This document shows positions 1 to 8,311 of a stretch of DNA of 26,949 bases, piece after piece. This stretch comes from Clostridia bacterium (GTDB lineage Bacteria > Bacillota > Clostridia > Christensenellales > CAG-1252), in the NCBI GenBank assembly GCA_017455385.1, contig JAFTBD010000057.1, forward strand, positions 1 to 26,949, read 5' to 3'. The notes below the pieces were generated by a model that worked only from the letters and a program-made list of their open reading frames with translations, did no database searches and was not told where the DNA came from. The translations under genes and the position numbers were made by a program. Numbering within the stretch: the first letter of the stretch is position 1; every line of letters starts with the position of its first letter.

Positions 1-1778
1 TCGCTGACGGTCACGTTGTCGAAATTGATGAGCTCGGCGAGCTCCTCCATATCGATGATCGCCTGTCTCTGTTGCGCTTCCATATCGGAATAGTGGGTGG
101 CGATGAGCTGTTGCATGGTCTGCTCCTGCTCGCGACGCATCTCCTCGATGCGGCGGATCTCCTTCTTGCGAAGGAGGAGCAAGGCTTCGCCCTCGATCGG
201 GGCGATATAAGTCATGGTCTTCTCGCGTTCGAGCTGCTCGGCGAGGAGCTGTTTCTCCATCTCCATACGCTCCACTTCGGAACGCTGGATCTCTTCGAGA
301 CGAGCCCTCTCCGCGGCGAGACGACGCTCCATCTCCGCCTCTTCTTGGCAGAGACGCAAACGCATCAAACGCTCTTCGGCGCGCACCACGCGGTCGTGCA
401 TCTCGCGCTTCTCACGCTTGATACGCTCCTGCTCTTCGCGCTGGGCTTGGCGAGCGGCTTTCTCCGCTTCTTTGGCGGCACGGATGCGCTCTTTCTCTTC
501 CTGCTTACGTCTCTTCTCCGCCTCTTTGGCGTCTTTCTGCGCCTGTTTCAGGGCTTCGACTTTCAGCTTTTGCTCCTCTCTGAGCTGTTGCTTCAGGAGC
601 TGCTTCTGACGCGCGCTGTCCTCGCGGGCGGTATTGATCTTATACTGGCGGATCACTCTGTCGAGCGCCGCATTCATCTTGCGGATATCTTCCTGCGGGA
701 TCTCTCTGTCACCCGGGACCGTGGTGTACAGCCTGCGGATCTCGTGGAGATCCATGTGGAGCTGCGGGAAATCGTCCGGCACGAAGTCGTCGATATTCTT
801 GGTCAGGTACTCGTTCTCGAGGTTCTTCTGCTTCTCGAGCTCTTTCTCCTCGATGATACCGCCTTCCACCTTGGACGCCATCGACTCGATGACGAGGGTA
901 TTGAGGTAGATGAGATCGCGATATTTCTCCGCAACGGAGGGCGACAGGTCACGCGTCTCAGTGACGGTCTCCACTTCGAAACCGACTTTATTATATGACT
1001 CGATGAACTGCCACAGGACCAAGGCTTTCTTGAAGTTCGGGTCCTTCAAAATGACGTTCGTACGCGTGATAGGCGGACGCACGAGCGCACAACTGACCAT
1101 TTCCTTCGCGAAGGGGCTCGCAAGGAAGCTGTTGATAATGCTGTTGATACGTTCCACACGCTGGATAAGCGTAGCATCTTCCGCCGTTCCGACGACGCTC
1201 TCTACCGGCATATTCGCCGTCGTGGACATCGTATAGGCGATCTTATTCTCCTTGTCGAGACCGAAGTCACTGGTGATATTGACGACGATCTGGTCGCTGT
1301 TCAAACTGGCTTGTTTGATGAGATTATACCTACGCGAGATGAAGTCTTTGGTCTTCAAGAGCAAGGTGTAAATGAAACGGTTCTCGTAGATCTCGTAGCT
1401 CTCTTCCTTGGACGTATTGAGTATCTTGCTCGGGATGACCATGCCGTCCTTGGTAACGGAAGAGATGAAGTTCGTGTGCTGTGCAAGGTGCTTGACCGAC
1501 TCGACGGAGATGGAACGCGCCAAGGAGATATCCACGATATCTTCTTCGACCACGATGAACTTACGCGGGTTACGAACGATGGTATCCAAGGCGACGATAC
1601 AGTCTTCCAGCGTGTCGATCCAGCTTTCGTCGAAGATCTGTTTCTGGAAACGCTGAGAGATCTGGAAACTATTCTTACCTTGCGCGATATAATCCGAATA
1701 GGTAGAATAAAAATCCTCTTGCTTCAAGAGCGTACTCAAGTAATATAAGTATTCTTCGTACTTCTTCTTTTCTGCCAT
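1..1778 (-). CDS. DUF2357/McrC-like protein with long coiled coil (3' end outside window)
   Basis: Reading the minus strand from the ATG at 1778 gives 592 codons with no stop before the window edge, so the C terminus is missing. Residues about 1-300 look like the DUF2357 region found in McrC-related partners of McrB ATPases: an 'ESYEIYENRFIYTLLL' segment near residues 126-141, and an 'RPPITRTNVILKDPNF' stretch near 234-249 followed by a helix, as in McrC-type proteins. Residues about 365-520, and again about 535-580, are extremely rich in Glu, Lys, Arg and Gln with scattered Ala and Leu, as expected of a long coiled coil. No PD-(D/E)XK nuclease motif is evident in the visible part. The gene lies 19 bp after the McrB-like ATPase gene, with a modest AAGGAC ribosome binding site. 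The family assignment rests on recalled motif patterns; partnership with the ATPase is inferred from adjacency. Confidence 0.6.
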   Translation of the reverse strand, partial: MAEKKKYEEYLYYLSTLLKQEDFYSTYSDYIAQGKNSFQISQRFQKQIFDESWIDTLEDCIVALDTIVRNPRKFIVVEEDIVDISLARSISVESVKHLAQHTNFISSVTKDGMVIPSKILNTSKEESYEIYENRFIYTLLLKTKDFISRRYNLIKQASLNSDQIVVNITSDFGLDKENKIAYTMSTTANMPVESVVGTAEDATLIQRVERINSIINSFLASPFAKEMVSCALVRPPITRTNVILKDPNFKKALVLWQFIESYNKVGFEVETVTETRDLSPSVAEKYRDLIYLNTLVIESMASKVEGGIIEEKELEKQKNLENEYLTKNIDDFVPDDFPQLHMDLHEIRRLYTTVPGDREIPQEDIRKMNAALDRVIRQYKINTAREDSARQKQLLKQQLREEQKLKVEALKQAQKDAKEAEKRRKQEEKERIRAAKEAEKAARQAQREEQERIKREKREMHDRVVRAEERLMRLRLCQEEAEMERRLAAERARLEEIQRSEVERMEMEKQLLAEQLEREKTMTYIAPIEGEALLLLRKKEIRRIEEMRREQEQTMQQLIATHYSDMEAQQRQAIIDMEELAELINFDNVTVS

Positions 1779-1797
1779 CTATCTCAGTCCTTACGAA

Positions 1798-3378
1798 TCA
1801 GAAGAGCTTCTTCAACCTCTCGAGATATTCTTTACATTCGGTCATGTTCTCCTCGCCGAAGTGGTCGGAGAGGTATTGGATATAATCGTCCACCTCATCA
1901 CGGATGTAGGCAAGGTTCAAGGATTCGAACTTACGGAGGATCTTATTACAGAGCACGTAGTCCAATCCGTCGATCTCGGTGCCGCCGCAAGCGACGTACA
2001 CGGGAACGAACTCACGGAGCTGCTTCACGATACGGTTACCAAACGCGAGGCGGAAGTGCTCGATGACGTAGTCGTCCATTTCTTCGAATTTTCTGAGGTT
2101 CTCGTCGCTGACCTTATGCTCTTCCTGCGCCTTCTTGAAGAGCTCTTCGAGGTGCTTATAGGACAGCGGCATCATATCGGTGAGCGGCGCGTCGAAAGGC
2201 TTTGCCTTGCTGTTGATGTTGATCGGCATACCACGGTCGTAAACCTTATCGGAAATGGCGAACGTACTATCATCGTTGTTCGCCGTGCCGACGAACCACA
2301 TATTCTCAGGGAGACGGAAACGGCCCTTCTCGACGTGTTTCGGGTCGGAAGGCCAGCCGCTCGGGACGAGGTCGACGATCCATTGGTCACGGCTCGGCAT
2401 TTCGAGAATGGAGAGCATTTCCGCGAAGTAGTACTCGACACGCGCGATGTTCATTTCGTCGAGGACGGTCAGGTACAGGTCTTCGTTATAGGTCGCGTCG
2501 TACATCGCCTTCAAGACCTCAGTCTCGTTGAACCTCTTGGTAAATTCGTTGAAGTATCCGAATATTTCGGTTCTATCACGCCAGGACGGCTGCACGGATG
2601 CGATGGTCGTCGGGTTATCGATGAAGTGACCGATACACTCGGGAAGTGAGGTTTTACCGGTACCGGATATACCTTGCAGGATGATCAGGCGGGTCGTAGC
2701 CAAACTGGCGAAGAAGAGTCGAATGATCTTGGGCTCGTAATACAGCTTACGCCAAGGTCTCTGCGGGTTATTCGCCGCATAGTTTCGGAAGGTGTCGCAG
2801 ATCTCTTCGAGCGTGACTTCATTATTGAATTCGGTATGGCGCTGCGAGCCTTCTTCCGCATAGGTATTATCAACTTCGGTGAGCTTGTAGAAACGGCTCT
2901 CGCCTTCTTTCTTCTCGGTGCTGGTATCTTCGCCTTCGTTCCCTTCGAGGACGTCGTAGCCTTGATAGCCGATCTTGAGGCCGAGGATACGATCCTTCTC
3001 ACGGGTGAGCTTGACGATCTGCCCTTTGAGGTTGCCGATCTCATCCACGAGGTCCTGATTCAAGACGCGGCTGCCGAAGAGCCTCTTGAAGAAACGAATG
3101 AGGAAGTACATGCCGACGATAATGATCGCGAGGAGCGCGAGCATCACGAGAATGACGATCGCCCAAGCGCCCGCCCATTGTCCCGTCGACATCTGCGTAC
3201 CGCCTTGATATTTCGCAACGACCGCAACGTACTGATCTATCGCGAAGAGCTGACGAAGGGCGCCGAACACGCCGCCGTACCAAGTAAAGCCCGATATCCC
3301 CTCGGGCTGCGAATAGAAGAATCCGAGAAACCCGAAGAAGAATACTTGCAGAAAATCTCTTATAAAATCAGTAAACAT
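1798..3378 (-). CDS. Membrane-anchored McrB-like AAA+ ATPase/GTPase
   Basis: This 526-residue protein has an AAA+ module of the McrB type. The Walker A is GISGTGKT at 236-243, followed by a 'VQPSWRDRTEIFGYFN' segment (262-277) that matches the McrB family pattern of Pro-Ser-Trp then Gly-Tyr-Asn. Walker B is 'LTVLDEMN' at 303-310, the sensor-like 'GTANNDDS' is at 364-371 and a putative Arg finger lies in 'DRG' at 381-383. Unlike classical McrB, which begins with a DNA-binding domain, the N terminus carries hydrophobic segments at about 8-22 and 70-97, a short charged helix (105-130) and an acidic linker. This points to a membrane-tethered ring with the ATPase in the cytoplasm. McrB proteins use GTP, but the nucleotide cannot be decided here. 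The gene sits between a signal peptidase gene (71 bp upstream) and a DUF2357-like gene (19 bp downstream), so an McrB/McrC-like pair is likely. Confidence 0.8.
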   Translation of the reverse strand: MFTDFIRDFLQVFFFGFLGFFYSQPEGISGFTWYGGVFGALRQLFAIDQYVAVVAKYQGGTQMSTGQWAGAWAIVILVMLALLAIIIVGMYFLIRFFKRLFGSRVLNQDLVDEIGNLKGQIVKLTREKDRILGLKIGYQGYDVLEGNEGEDTSTEKKEGESRFYKLTEVDNTYAEEGSQRHTEFNNEVTLEEICDTFRNYAANNPQRPWRKLYYEPKIIRLFFASLATTRLIILQGISGTGKTSLPECIGHFIDNPTTIASVQPSWRDRTEIFGYFNEFTKRFNETEVLKAMYDATYNEDLYLTVLDEMNIARVEYYFAEMLSILEMPSRDQWIVDLVPSGWPSDPKHVEKGRFRLPENMWFVGTANNDDSTFAISDKVYDRGMPININSKAKPFDAPLTDMMPLSYKHLEELFKKAQEEHKVSDENLRKFEEMDDYVIEHFRLAFGNRIVKQLREFVPVYVACGGTEIDGLDYVLCNKILRKFESLNLAYIRDEVDDYIQYLSDHFGEENMTECKEYLERLKKLF

Positions 3379-3449
3379 AAGTACGTACCTTTCTCCTTTC
3401 CTTTTTCGAACGGACAGTGCCGTGCCTTCGTTTCACGCGCCGAAACGGA

Positions 3450-4355
3450 TCAATGCTCGCCATCGTTATCGCCGCTGTCTCCCCGCGGATCTTGCGGTTG
3501 GATGGTAGCGGGATTGATGCCCCTTTGTGCCAAAAGCCTTTCGATATCTTCCTGTGAGAGGTTCGAGAGCGCATCCGCAGCCGCGGCGGCTTTCGCCTTC
3601 TTCATCTTGGACTCCATCACGATCTGGATCACGAGATAAACGTTATAGATGAGGAGAAGTCCGAGCGGGATGATGACGACGTAAATGAAATGGTATCCGT
3701 CGCGGATCCATTTGATCACGGCGCCGAGCCCCGAGATATGGAAGGAATACACCGCCAAAATGTCTTCCGCGCGGAGCCAACCTTTATCGTTGGCGGGGTT
3801 CGCATCACCTTTGGTGAAATACTGCGTAAACCCGTTCTCCGTATGCACTTCGACGATCCTGTGGGTGTTGATGATGTATTCGCCCGAATTCTCTTCCAAC
3901 ATCTTGAAACTGACGATCTGCCCGACTTCCAGCCCTTCGCCGCCGTTTTTCGCATTTCTGGCGATGACGAGATCGTTTACCGAGAAGCTGTCTTTCTCCG
4001 TGCCGTTCATTGAATTGGAATTGACGGTCAAAAGTTTCACGCCGAGCGGCGAGATATCATCCTGTGCCTTCGGGTTCAGAAGGACCACGAGACAGATGGT
4101 GATCGCGATGATGACGAAAGCGATCTGAATGCCCAAAATAATGGCGTTCGCGATACGTCTCCCTTTGCTCATCGGCTTCTTGCCATCCTTTTCTTGTCCT
4201 TGCGCATCCTGCGTGGGAGTGGGCTCCGCGGCAGGTGCTTGCGGCGTTTCCGTAACGGATGCGACAACGGGTACTTCCGTCGTCACGTCCTCCGCAGGGA
4301 CTGTCTCCGGTCCTTCGGAAACCGCTTCATCTATTGTCTTATTCTCTTCTTCCAT
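3450..4355 (-). CDS. SipW-type (S26B) signal peptidase I
   Basis: This 301-residue integral membrane serine peptidase would remove signal peptides at the outer face of the membrane. After an acidic Pro/Glu/Thr-rich tail of about 60 residues comes a first membrane helix (about 70-93). The catalytic Ser is in 'NSNSMNGT' (Ser115), a His is in 'INTHRIVEV' (His165) and an Asp is in 'TKGDANP' (Asp184). The His-to-Asp spacing of 19 matches Bacillus SipW, and the Ser-His arrangement in place of Ser-Lys marks the ER/archaeal-like S26B class. A second helix is at about 223-245, followed by an Ala/Lys-rich cytoplasmic tail. The start has a clear AGGAG site 7 bases upstream. The preceding gene encodes a membrane protein with a SipW-like signal and is the obvious substrate candidate. 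The long disordered N-terminal tail is unusual for the family. Confidence 0.85.
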   Translation of the reverse strand: MEEENKTIDEAVSEGPETVPAEDVTTEVPVVASVTETPQAPAAEPTPTQDAQGQEKDGKKPMSKGRRIANAIILGIQIAFVIIAITICLVVLLNPKAQDDISPLGVKLLTVNSNSMNGTEKDSFSVNDLVIARNAKNGGEGLEVGQIVSFKMLEENSGEYIINTHRIVEVHTENGFTQYFTKGDANPANDKGWLRAEDILAVYSFHISGLGAVIKWIRDGYHFIYVVIIPLGLLLIYNVYLVIQIVMESKMKKAKAAAAADALSNLSQEDIERLLAQRGINPATIQPQDPRGDSGDNDGEH

Positions 4356-4396
4356 GTATATTCTCCTACCTGTATATTACAGTATATATCCTATTA

Positions 4397-5374
4397 TTAA
4401 TTGTTCGACGTCAAGATCGTGCTGTTCTTCGCGGTGAACTCCACCGAGATCTTTACCTGCCCGCCGAGGATACCTCTCTCCGCATCCACCAAGCTGTCAT
4501 TATCTCCCACACACTCGGGATCTTGCCCTTCCAGCCAAATAACGATGGTGTATTTGATGGTCTGCTTGGCTTTCAACGGATAGAACTCACTCTGATGGAT
4601 AAAGCCTTCCTTCGCGAAAGGTCTCGCGAGCCACACGCCGTTCTCGTCGAAATCATTCGGATCGAAAGTGAACCCGTTGTAGTATGCATACTCTCTCGCC
4701 TTGTACTCTTTCTCGGGGACGACCTCTTCGCGGATACGATCGCCGTTCTCATCCACGCGGTCTTCGCCGTTCTCGTCCGATGCGTACGCGCCGTACACGA
4801 ATATCTCGCCGAGATCGTCGTCGGTGATATCGGTATCCTTGATGATGAGGACACGTATGGCTTTCTCCATACCGCGCATCGCACGCTCGAGAGTGATGCT
4901 CTCATTGTATTCCACGTCTTCGTTACCGCTGTTCTTCAGATAGAACGTGGACGCGATATAATAGGCCTCAGAACCTCTTCCCTTATATGTGCCGTCCGTC
5001 TCCGTCATCTCCAAGAGGAGCCAGTCGATACCGTTGCAGAGCGAGATATTGTCCATATTCTTCGGCGCGGAGACGTCCAGCACGCTGCTACCGCCGTCCG
5101 AGAACTCGGAGTCTCTCGACAAGGACAACCAAGCGGTACCCTGCTGGGTGACCGTCACGCGGAAATTGCTCTCATCCACGAAACGCATGAGGGCGTATGT
5201 AGCACCCGCCAAGAGCGCGATAACGAGCAAAAAGATCAGAAGAATGATCATAAACGCTCTTCTGCGCGTCTGGCGGCGAACACGTTTGTTCTTGATAACG
5301 TATTCCTGATCCGCTCGGATCTGGGCCTGCAATTCTTCTTGAGGCGTTTTTTCCGAATTCTTACTTTTCGCCAT
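4397..5374 (-). CDS. TasA/camelysin-like SipW-dependent surface protein (candidate)
   Basis: This 325-residue protein has a highly basic 39-residue N terminus ending 'RRQTRRRA', one hydrophobic helix (about 40-62) and an extracytoplasmic domain. The helix ends in 'LAGATYALMRF', resembling the Gly-x-Thr-(Tyr/Trp)-Ala signal of SipW substrates such as TasA. The body has beta-rich segments typical of clostridial relatives: 'FYLKNSGNEDVEYNESITL' and, near the end, 'KYTIVIWLEGQDPEC' followed by 'GGQVKISVEF'. The start codon lies within the end of the upstream gene (14-bp overlap), so the two are probably translationally coupled; the ribosome binding site AAGGTGA is weak. The SipW-type peptidase gene follows 41 bp downstream. 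TasA-type proteins form extracellular fibres or surface layers; whether this one does is unknown. The family assignment is by recalled motif pattern and operon context, not a database match. Confidence 0.6.
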   Translation of the reverse strand: MAKSKNSEKTPQEELQAQIRADQEYVIKNKRVRRQTRRRAFMIILLIFLLVIALLAGATYALMRFVDESNFRVTVTQQGTAWLSLSRDSEFSDGGSSVLDVSAPKNMDNISLCNGIDWLLLEMTETDGTYKGRGSEAYYIASTFYLKNSGNEDVEYNESITLERAMRGMEKAIRVLIIKDTDITDDDLGEIFVYGAYASDENGEDRVDENGDRIREEVVPEKEYKAREYAYYNGFTFDPNDFDENGVWLARPFAKEGFIHQSEFYPLKAKQTIKYTIVIWLEGQDPECVGDNDSLVDAERGILGGQVKISVEFTAKNSTILTSNN

Positions 5375-8105
5375 TCTTCTTCACCTTGGGCACCGGCTTG
5401 ATATTGGTCAGTGCAAGATTGATGAGTCGCATCGGGCGAGCGACCGCGTCGCCCTGTATCACTTTCACTCCGTGGTCGAGGAGGATGCGAGCCTCTTCTT
5501 TATGCTCGCAGTTGATGGAGGTGGTCACGATATTCTGCACGGCGGCATAGCCCGTGATCATATCAAGGTGCGCGAGACGTTTCAGGCTGTCGCCGTTATA
5601 GTATCTCGCGTCCAATCTCAGATAGTCGAAGTCGTACTCCGTGAGCACGCGCATACTCGCGCTCTCCGCATTATCTATCATGATGAGCGCGCCCTGCGCC
5701 TTCAGGATATTGATGGCGCTGATGCCCGCAAAACCGAGCGCCTCGAGCATCGCACAGTCGAAAGCGAGAATGAGGTTATTATGCTCGGTCTTCATCTTAT
5801 CCACGAGCTTGGTCAAAGTCTCTTGTTTCAAGAGCAGTCTGCAACTGATCTTCGTGACGAAACGAAGCTCCGGATGCTCGTTGCAATCTTTCGTAATCAG
5901 TTCGAGCGCGATGAAATTCAGCTCTTCGATACGGGTGCTACCCTCCGCGATGGCGAAATACTCCTGCGGGAGCATCTTGCCGAGGAACTTATCGTTGAGG
6001 ACCTGCTGAACGTTCAGATACTGCACCTTGCCTTCCTCGTCGATCGCGGCATCATAGAAATGCACGATGGGAGTGGCGATCGCCACGCCCGCATTCATCG
6101 TCTTGGCTTTGCTGCGCTGGAGCTCGAGAAGATCTCTCGCCGTCACGCCGTCTTCGGCGGTATAGCCCTTGGGGACGCCCCAAGCGTCTTTCATGCCGAG
6201 CTGCGAACGCAGGTGCTCGGTCAGCTCGCCGTAAATATCTGCATATTCGTCGCCGGTGTGCTTGACGCGCGGCTTGTCTTCGTCTCCCTTGAATACGCCG
6301 TTCTTGATGTAAGGATACTTCTCCGCGAAGGGAACGTAGACGTAACGGGAATTGCGCTCGAGCTTCAGGGTGGTCATGAGCTCTTGGATGAGCTTGACGG
6401 CGTTCACGCGCTCCTTCTCGCCCGCTATCTTCAGCATCAGGAGGGTGCCTTCGTAGCCTTGCTGATCGGAAGCGTCTTTATGTCCGTACTTCTTCGTGGA
6501 GTACGCTTTGGGATCGAGCGCCAAGTAAAGACGCACGGTATCGTTCACGACGGTCATACGGGCAACGATCTTCTTGCCCGCCTTAAAGTTCTCGTTCTTG
6601 ACCGTCAGCTCGCTCTTCATCGTCTTGAAGGACAATATCTCGTTCTTCAATTTGCTGTAGAGGAGCTTGATGGTATTGGTGGTCTGATGGAGCTTATTCT
6701 CGAGGGTGAGGGGCAAGATGACGATCTCTTCCTCTTCCTCCTCCTGTTCTGCGGGAGCCTCTTCCTCCGGCTCCTCCGAGATGCCCGCCGCTCTTCTTTC
6801 TTCGGCGCGCTTCTCTTTGATGAGCGCCTGGGTGTCTTTCTCCTCCAATACGAGGTATTTGCCCTTCGGGTCGAGGACGGCATCCTCTCTCCGGGGGAAT
6901 GCTTGCAGAAAGTCTTCTTCCTGATAACCTTCCGCTTTGTCGATGCCGAGCGCGCCCATCATAAGCGAGAGGAGCTCGATCGCGATGGCGTATTCGTCGT
7001 CGTCGCGAACGTGGATCATCATCTGCGTATCTTCGAAGTCACGGTCCGATACGTTCGCCTGCTTGTAGCGGTCAACGTCGAATTCGTCGGGATTCAGCGC
7101 GAAATAGATGCGCGTGTAACCTGCGACGGATAAACGTGCGACCACCTGCTTGTTCGCGCGGAAGACCTCCGTCATGACCTGCATCTCGGGCTTCACGCCT
7201 TGGTATGCAAGGATGGCATTCTTCAACCTGTTGTAATATCTGCGTTCACGGGTATCCGCCAAGATCAGTTTGTTTTCCAAACTGCGCTTCAAGATCACCC
7301 GACCTTTCTCGTCGATGGGCTCGCCGTTCTCGTTGACGCGGACCTCGTCCTTATGTGCTTCTCTCTCCTGCTCCTGACGCTCCAAGAGCTCCGTGCCTTC
7401 CTCGGCGAGAGTCTCGGCATTGTCTTCGATCCTCTCGAGAGCTTCCTGACGCTCTTCGTATCCGGTGGCGCCGCCGTAGATGAAATCTTCCATCTCGCCT
7501 TCCGCCATGAACGCACGCATATATTCGTCGTCCATCACGAATTCGCCATCCCCTCCGGGAAGTCCCTCGGCGGGCGCCGCCGTGGGCTCGCTCGCTTCGT
7601 CTCCGAAACCTTTCAAAAGAGGATCAGCGATACCGGAAGGCTCCTCTTGCGACCCTTCCGTAAGATTCGCAGGTTCTTCGTCGGAAGACTCCGCGGCAGC
7701 CTCTTCAGCAGGCTCATCGACCGCTTCGGGCGATGCGGGAGAGGATTCCTCCGCTTCGGGAACGACGGGCGTCTCGTCTGCGTCAGCCTCCGCGACGGTA
7801 TCCGCAGGAGCTTCTTGCTCATCGGCGGACATTTGCTCATCGGCGGGGATCTCCTCCGACGTGTCTTCGGTCGGGATCTCCTCAACGGGGATCTCTTCGG
7901 ACGTGATAAGATCCACGGGGACATCTGCCTCCGCAGCACCTTCGACCGCACCCTCCGCCTCAGAGACGGAAAAGTCCCTCTCGTCCTCCGAGGGGGTCGG
8001 TGTGGTGATCTCAGGGTCCTTATTGGGCGTATCTGCGCTCTCGTCGCTTATCGACTGAGTGTCATCGGTACGCTGCTTCTTGTCCGAGCTCTGATCGTCC
8101 GCCAA
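5361..8105 (-). CDS. Large cytoplasmic protein: acidic tail, duplicated domain, degenerate EAL-like domain
   Basis: The start chosen is the TTG at 8105, which sits 5 bases after a perfect GGAGG and gives 914 residues; an in-frame TTG at 8126 has no such site. Residues about 1-185 are very acidic and Pro/Ser/Ala-rich, with short repeats around 'EEIP' and 'ADEQ', and are probably disordered. Two copies of a domain of about 115 residues follow (about 275-390 and 466-582), each starting with Leu-Glu-Asn-Lys-Leu and sharing an Ala-Leu-(Asn/Asp)-Pro core ('YFALNPDEF' / 'YLALDPKAY'). I have seen this domain in Clostridia proteins but cannot name it. The C terminus (about 665-895) follows the order of an EAL domain ('LPQEYFAIAEGS', 'ALIMIDNAESASM', 'FDYLRLDARYYNG', 'VIQGDAVARPMR'). 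The Glu-Ala-Leu and the catalytic Asp-Asp are absent, so c-di-GMP hydrolysis is unlikely. It is the first gene of the accessory operon. Confidence 0.75.
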   Translation of the reverse strand: MADDQSSDKKQRTDDTQSISDESADTPNKDPEITTPTPSEDERDFSVSEAEGAVEGAAEADVPVDLITSEEIPVEEIPTEDTSEEIPADEQMSADEQEAPADTVAEADADETPVVPEAEESSPASPEAVDEPAEEAAAESSDEEPANLTEGSQEEPSGIADPLLKGFGDEASEPTAAPAEGLPGGDGEFVMDDEYMRAFMAEGEMEDFIYGGATGYEERQEALERIEDNAETLAEEGTELLERQEQEREAHKDEVRVNENGEPIDEKGRVILKRSLENKLILADTRERRYYNRLKNAILAYQGVKPEMQVMTEVFRANKQVVARLSVAGYTRIYFALNPDEFDVDRYKQANVSDRDFEDTQMMIHVRDDDEYAIAIELLSLMMGALGIDKAEGYQEEDFLQAFPRREDAVLDPKGKYLVLEEKDTQALIKEKRAEERRAAGISEEPEEEAPAEQEEEEEEIVILPLTLENKLHQTTNTIKLLYSKLKNEILSFKTMKSELTVKNENFKAGKKIVARMTVVNDTVRLYLALDPKAYSTKKYGHKDASDQQGYEGTLLMLKIAGEKERVNAVKLIQELMTTLKLERNSRYVYVPFAEKYPYIKNGVFKGDEDKPRVKHTGDEYADIYGELTEHLRSQLGMKDAWGVPKGYTAEDGVTARDLLELQRSKAKTMNAGVAIATPIVHFYDAAIDEEGKVQYLNVQQVLNDKFLGKMLPQEYFAIAEGSTRIEELNFIALELITKDCNEHPELRFVTKISCRLLLKQETLTKLVDKMKTEHNNLILAFDCAMLEALGFAGISAINILKAQGALIMIDNAESASMRVLTEYDFDYLRLDARYYNGDSLKRLAHLDMITGYAAVQNIVTTSINCEHKEEARILLDHGVKVIQGDAVARPMRLINLALTNIKPVPKVKKNGEK

Positions 8106-8281
8106 TGTAACCTCCAATGAAAACAATACAAAAGAGTCACAAAATGCGGTTTTTAGCAGCGAAATTGCGCTATCTTTTGCTTGTTTGTCGTTTTAGAAAG
8201 TCCATCCGAGTCTCATTTCTCCCGAGAAAAGAACTGCTTTCCTACGGAAAAAAACGCGACGAAACAGACTCTCGCTGAATC

Positions 8282-8311
8282 ATTATAGCATATATATTAT
8301 TCAAACAGCAA
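8282..8311 (-). promoter_or_regulatory. Promoter of the accessory operon (1-8105)
   Basis: On the minus strand TTGCTG (8306-8311) is followed by an 18-bp AT-rich spacer and TATAAT (8282-8287). TGC directly before the -10 makes it an extended -10 element. Transcription would begin near 8275, leaving about 170 nt of leader before the TTG start at 8105, in which I see no convincing structure. It is the only sigma-A-like promoter I find ahead of the five-gene run. Confidence 0.6.

Noticed and set aside
72..998. Long plus-strand open frame opposite the DUF2357-like gene
   Set aside because: It is rich in Leu/His/Arg, has no family motif, and is the antisense shadow of the coiled-coil gene on the minus strand, which reads clearly for 592 codons.
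1..3378. Classical McrBC type IV restriction system
   Set aside because: The McrB-like protein has membrane helices in place of a DNA-binding domain, the McrC-like protein shows no nuclease within the window, and the operon partners are a signal peptidase and surface-type proteins. The relationship is kept but not the functional label.
5361..6100. Active c-di-GMP phosphodiesterase
   Set aside because: The Glu-Ala-Leu motif and the Asp-Asp metal site of EAL enzymes are missing in the matching positions.
5472..7133. Plus-strand frame of 553 codons, and similar frames at 4259-5401, 9674-11179 and 14166-15206
   Set aside because: All lie opposite well supported minus-strand genes, lack ribosome binding sites and show the odd Arg/His/Leu composition of antisense frames in codon-biased DNA.
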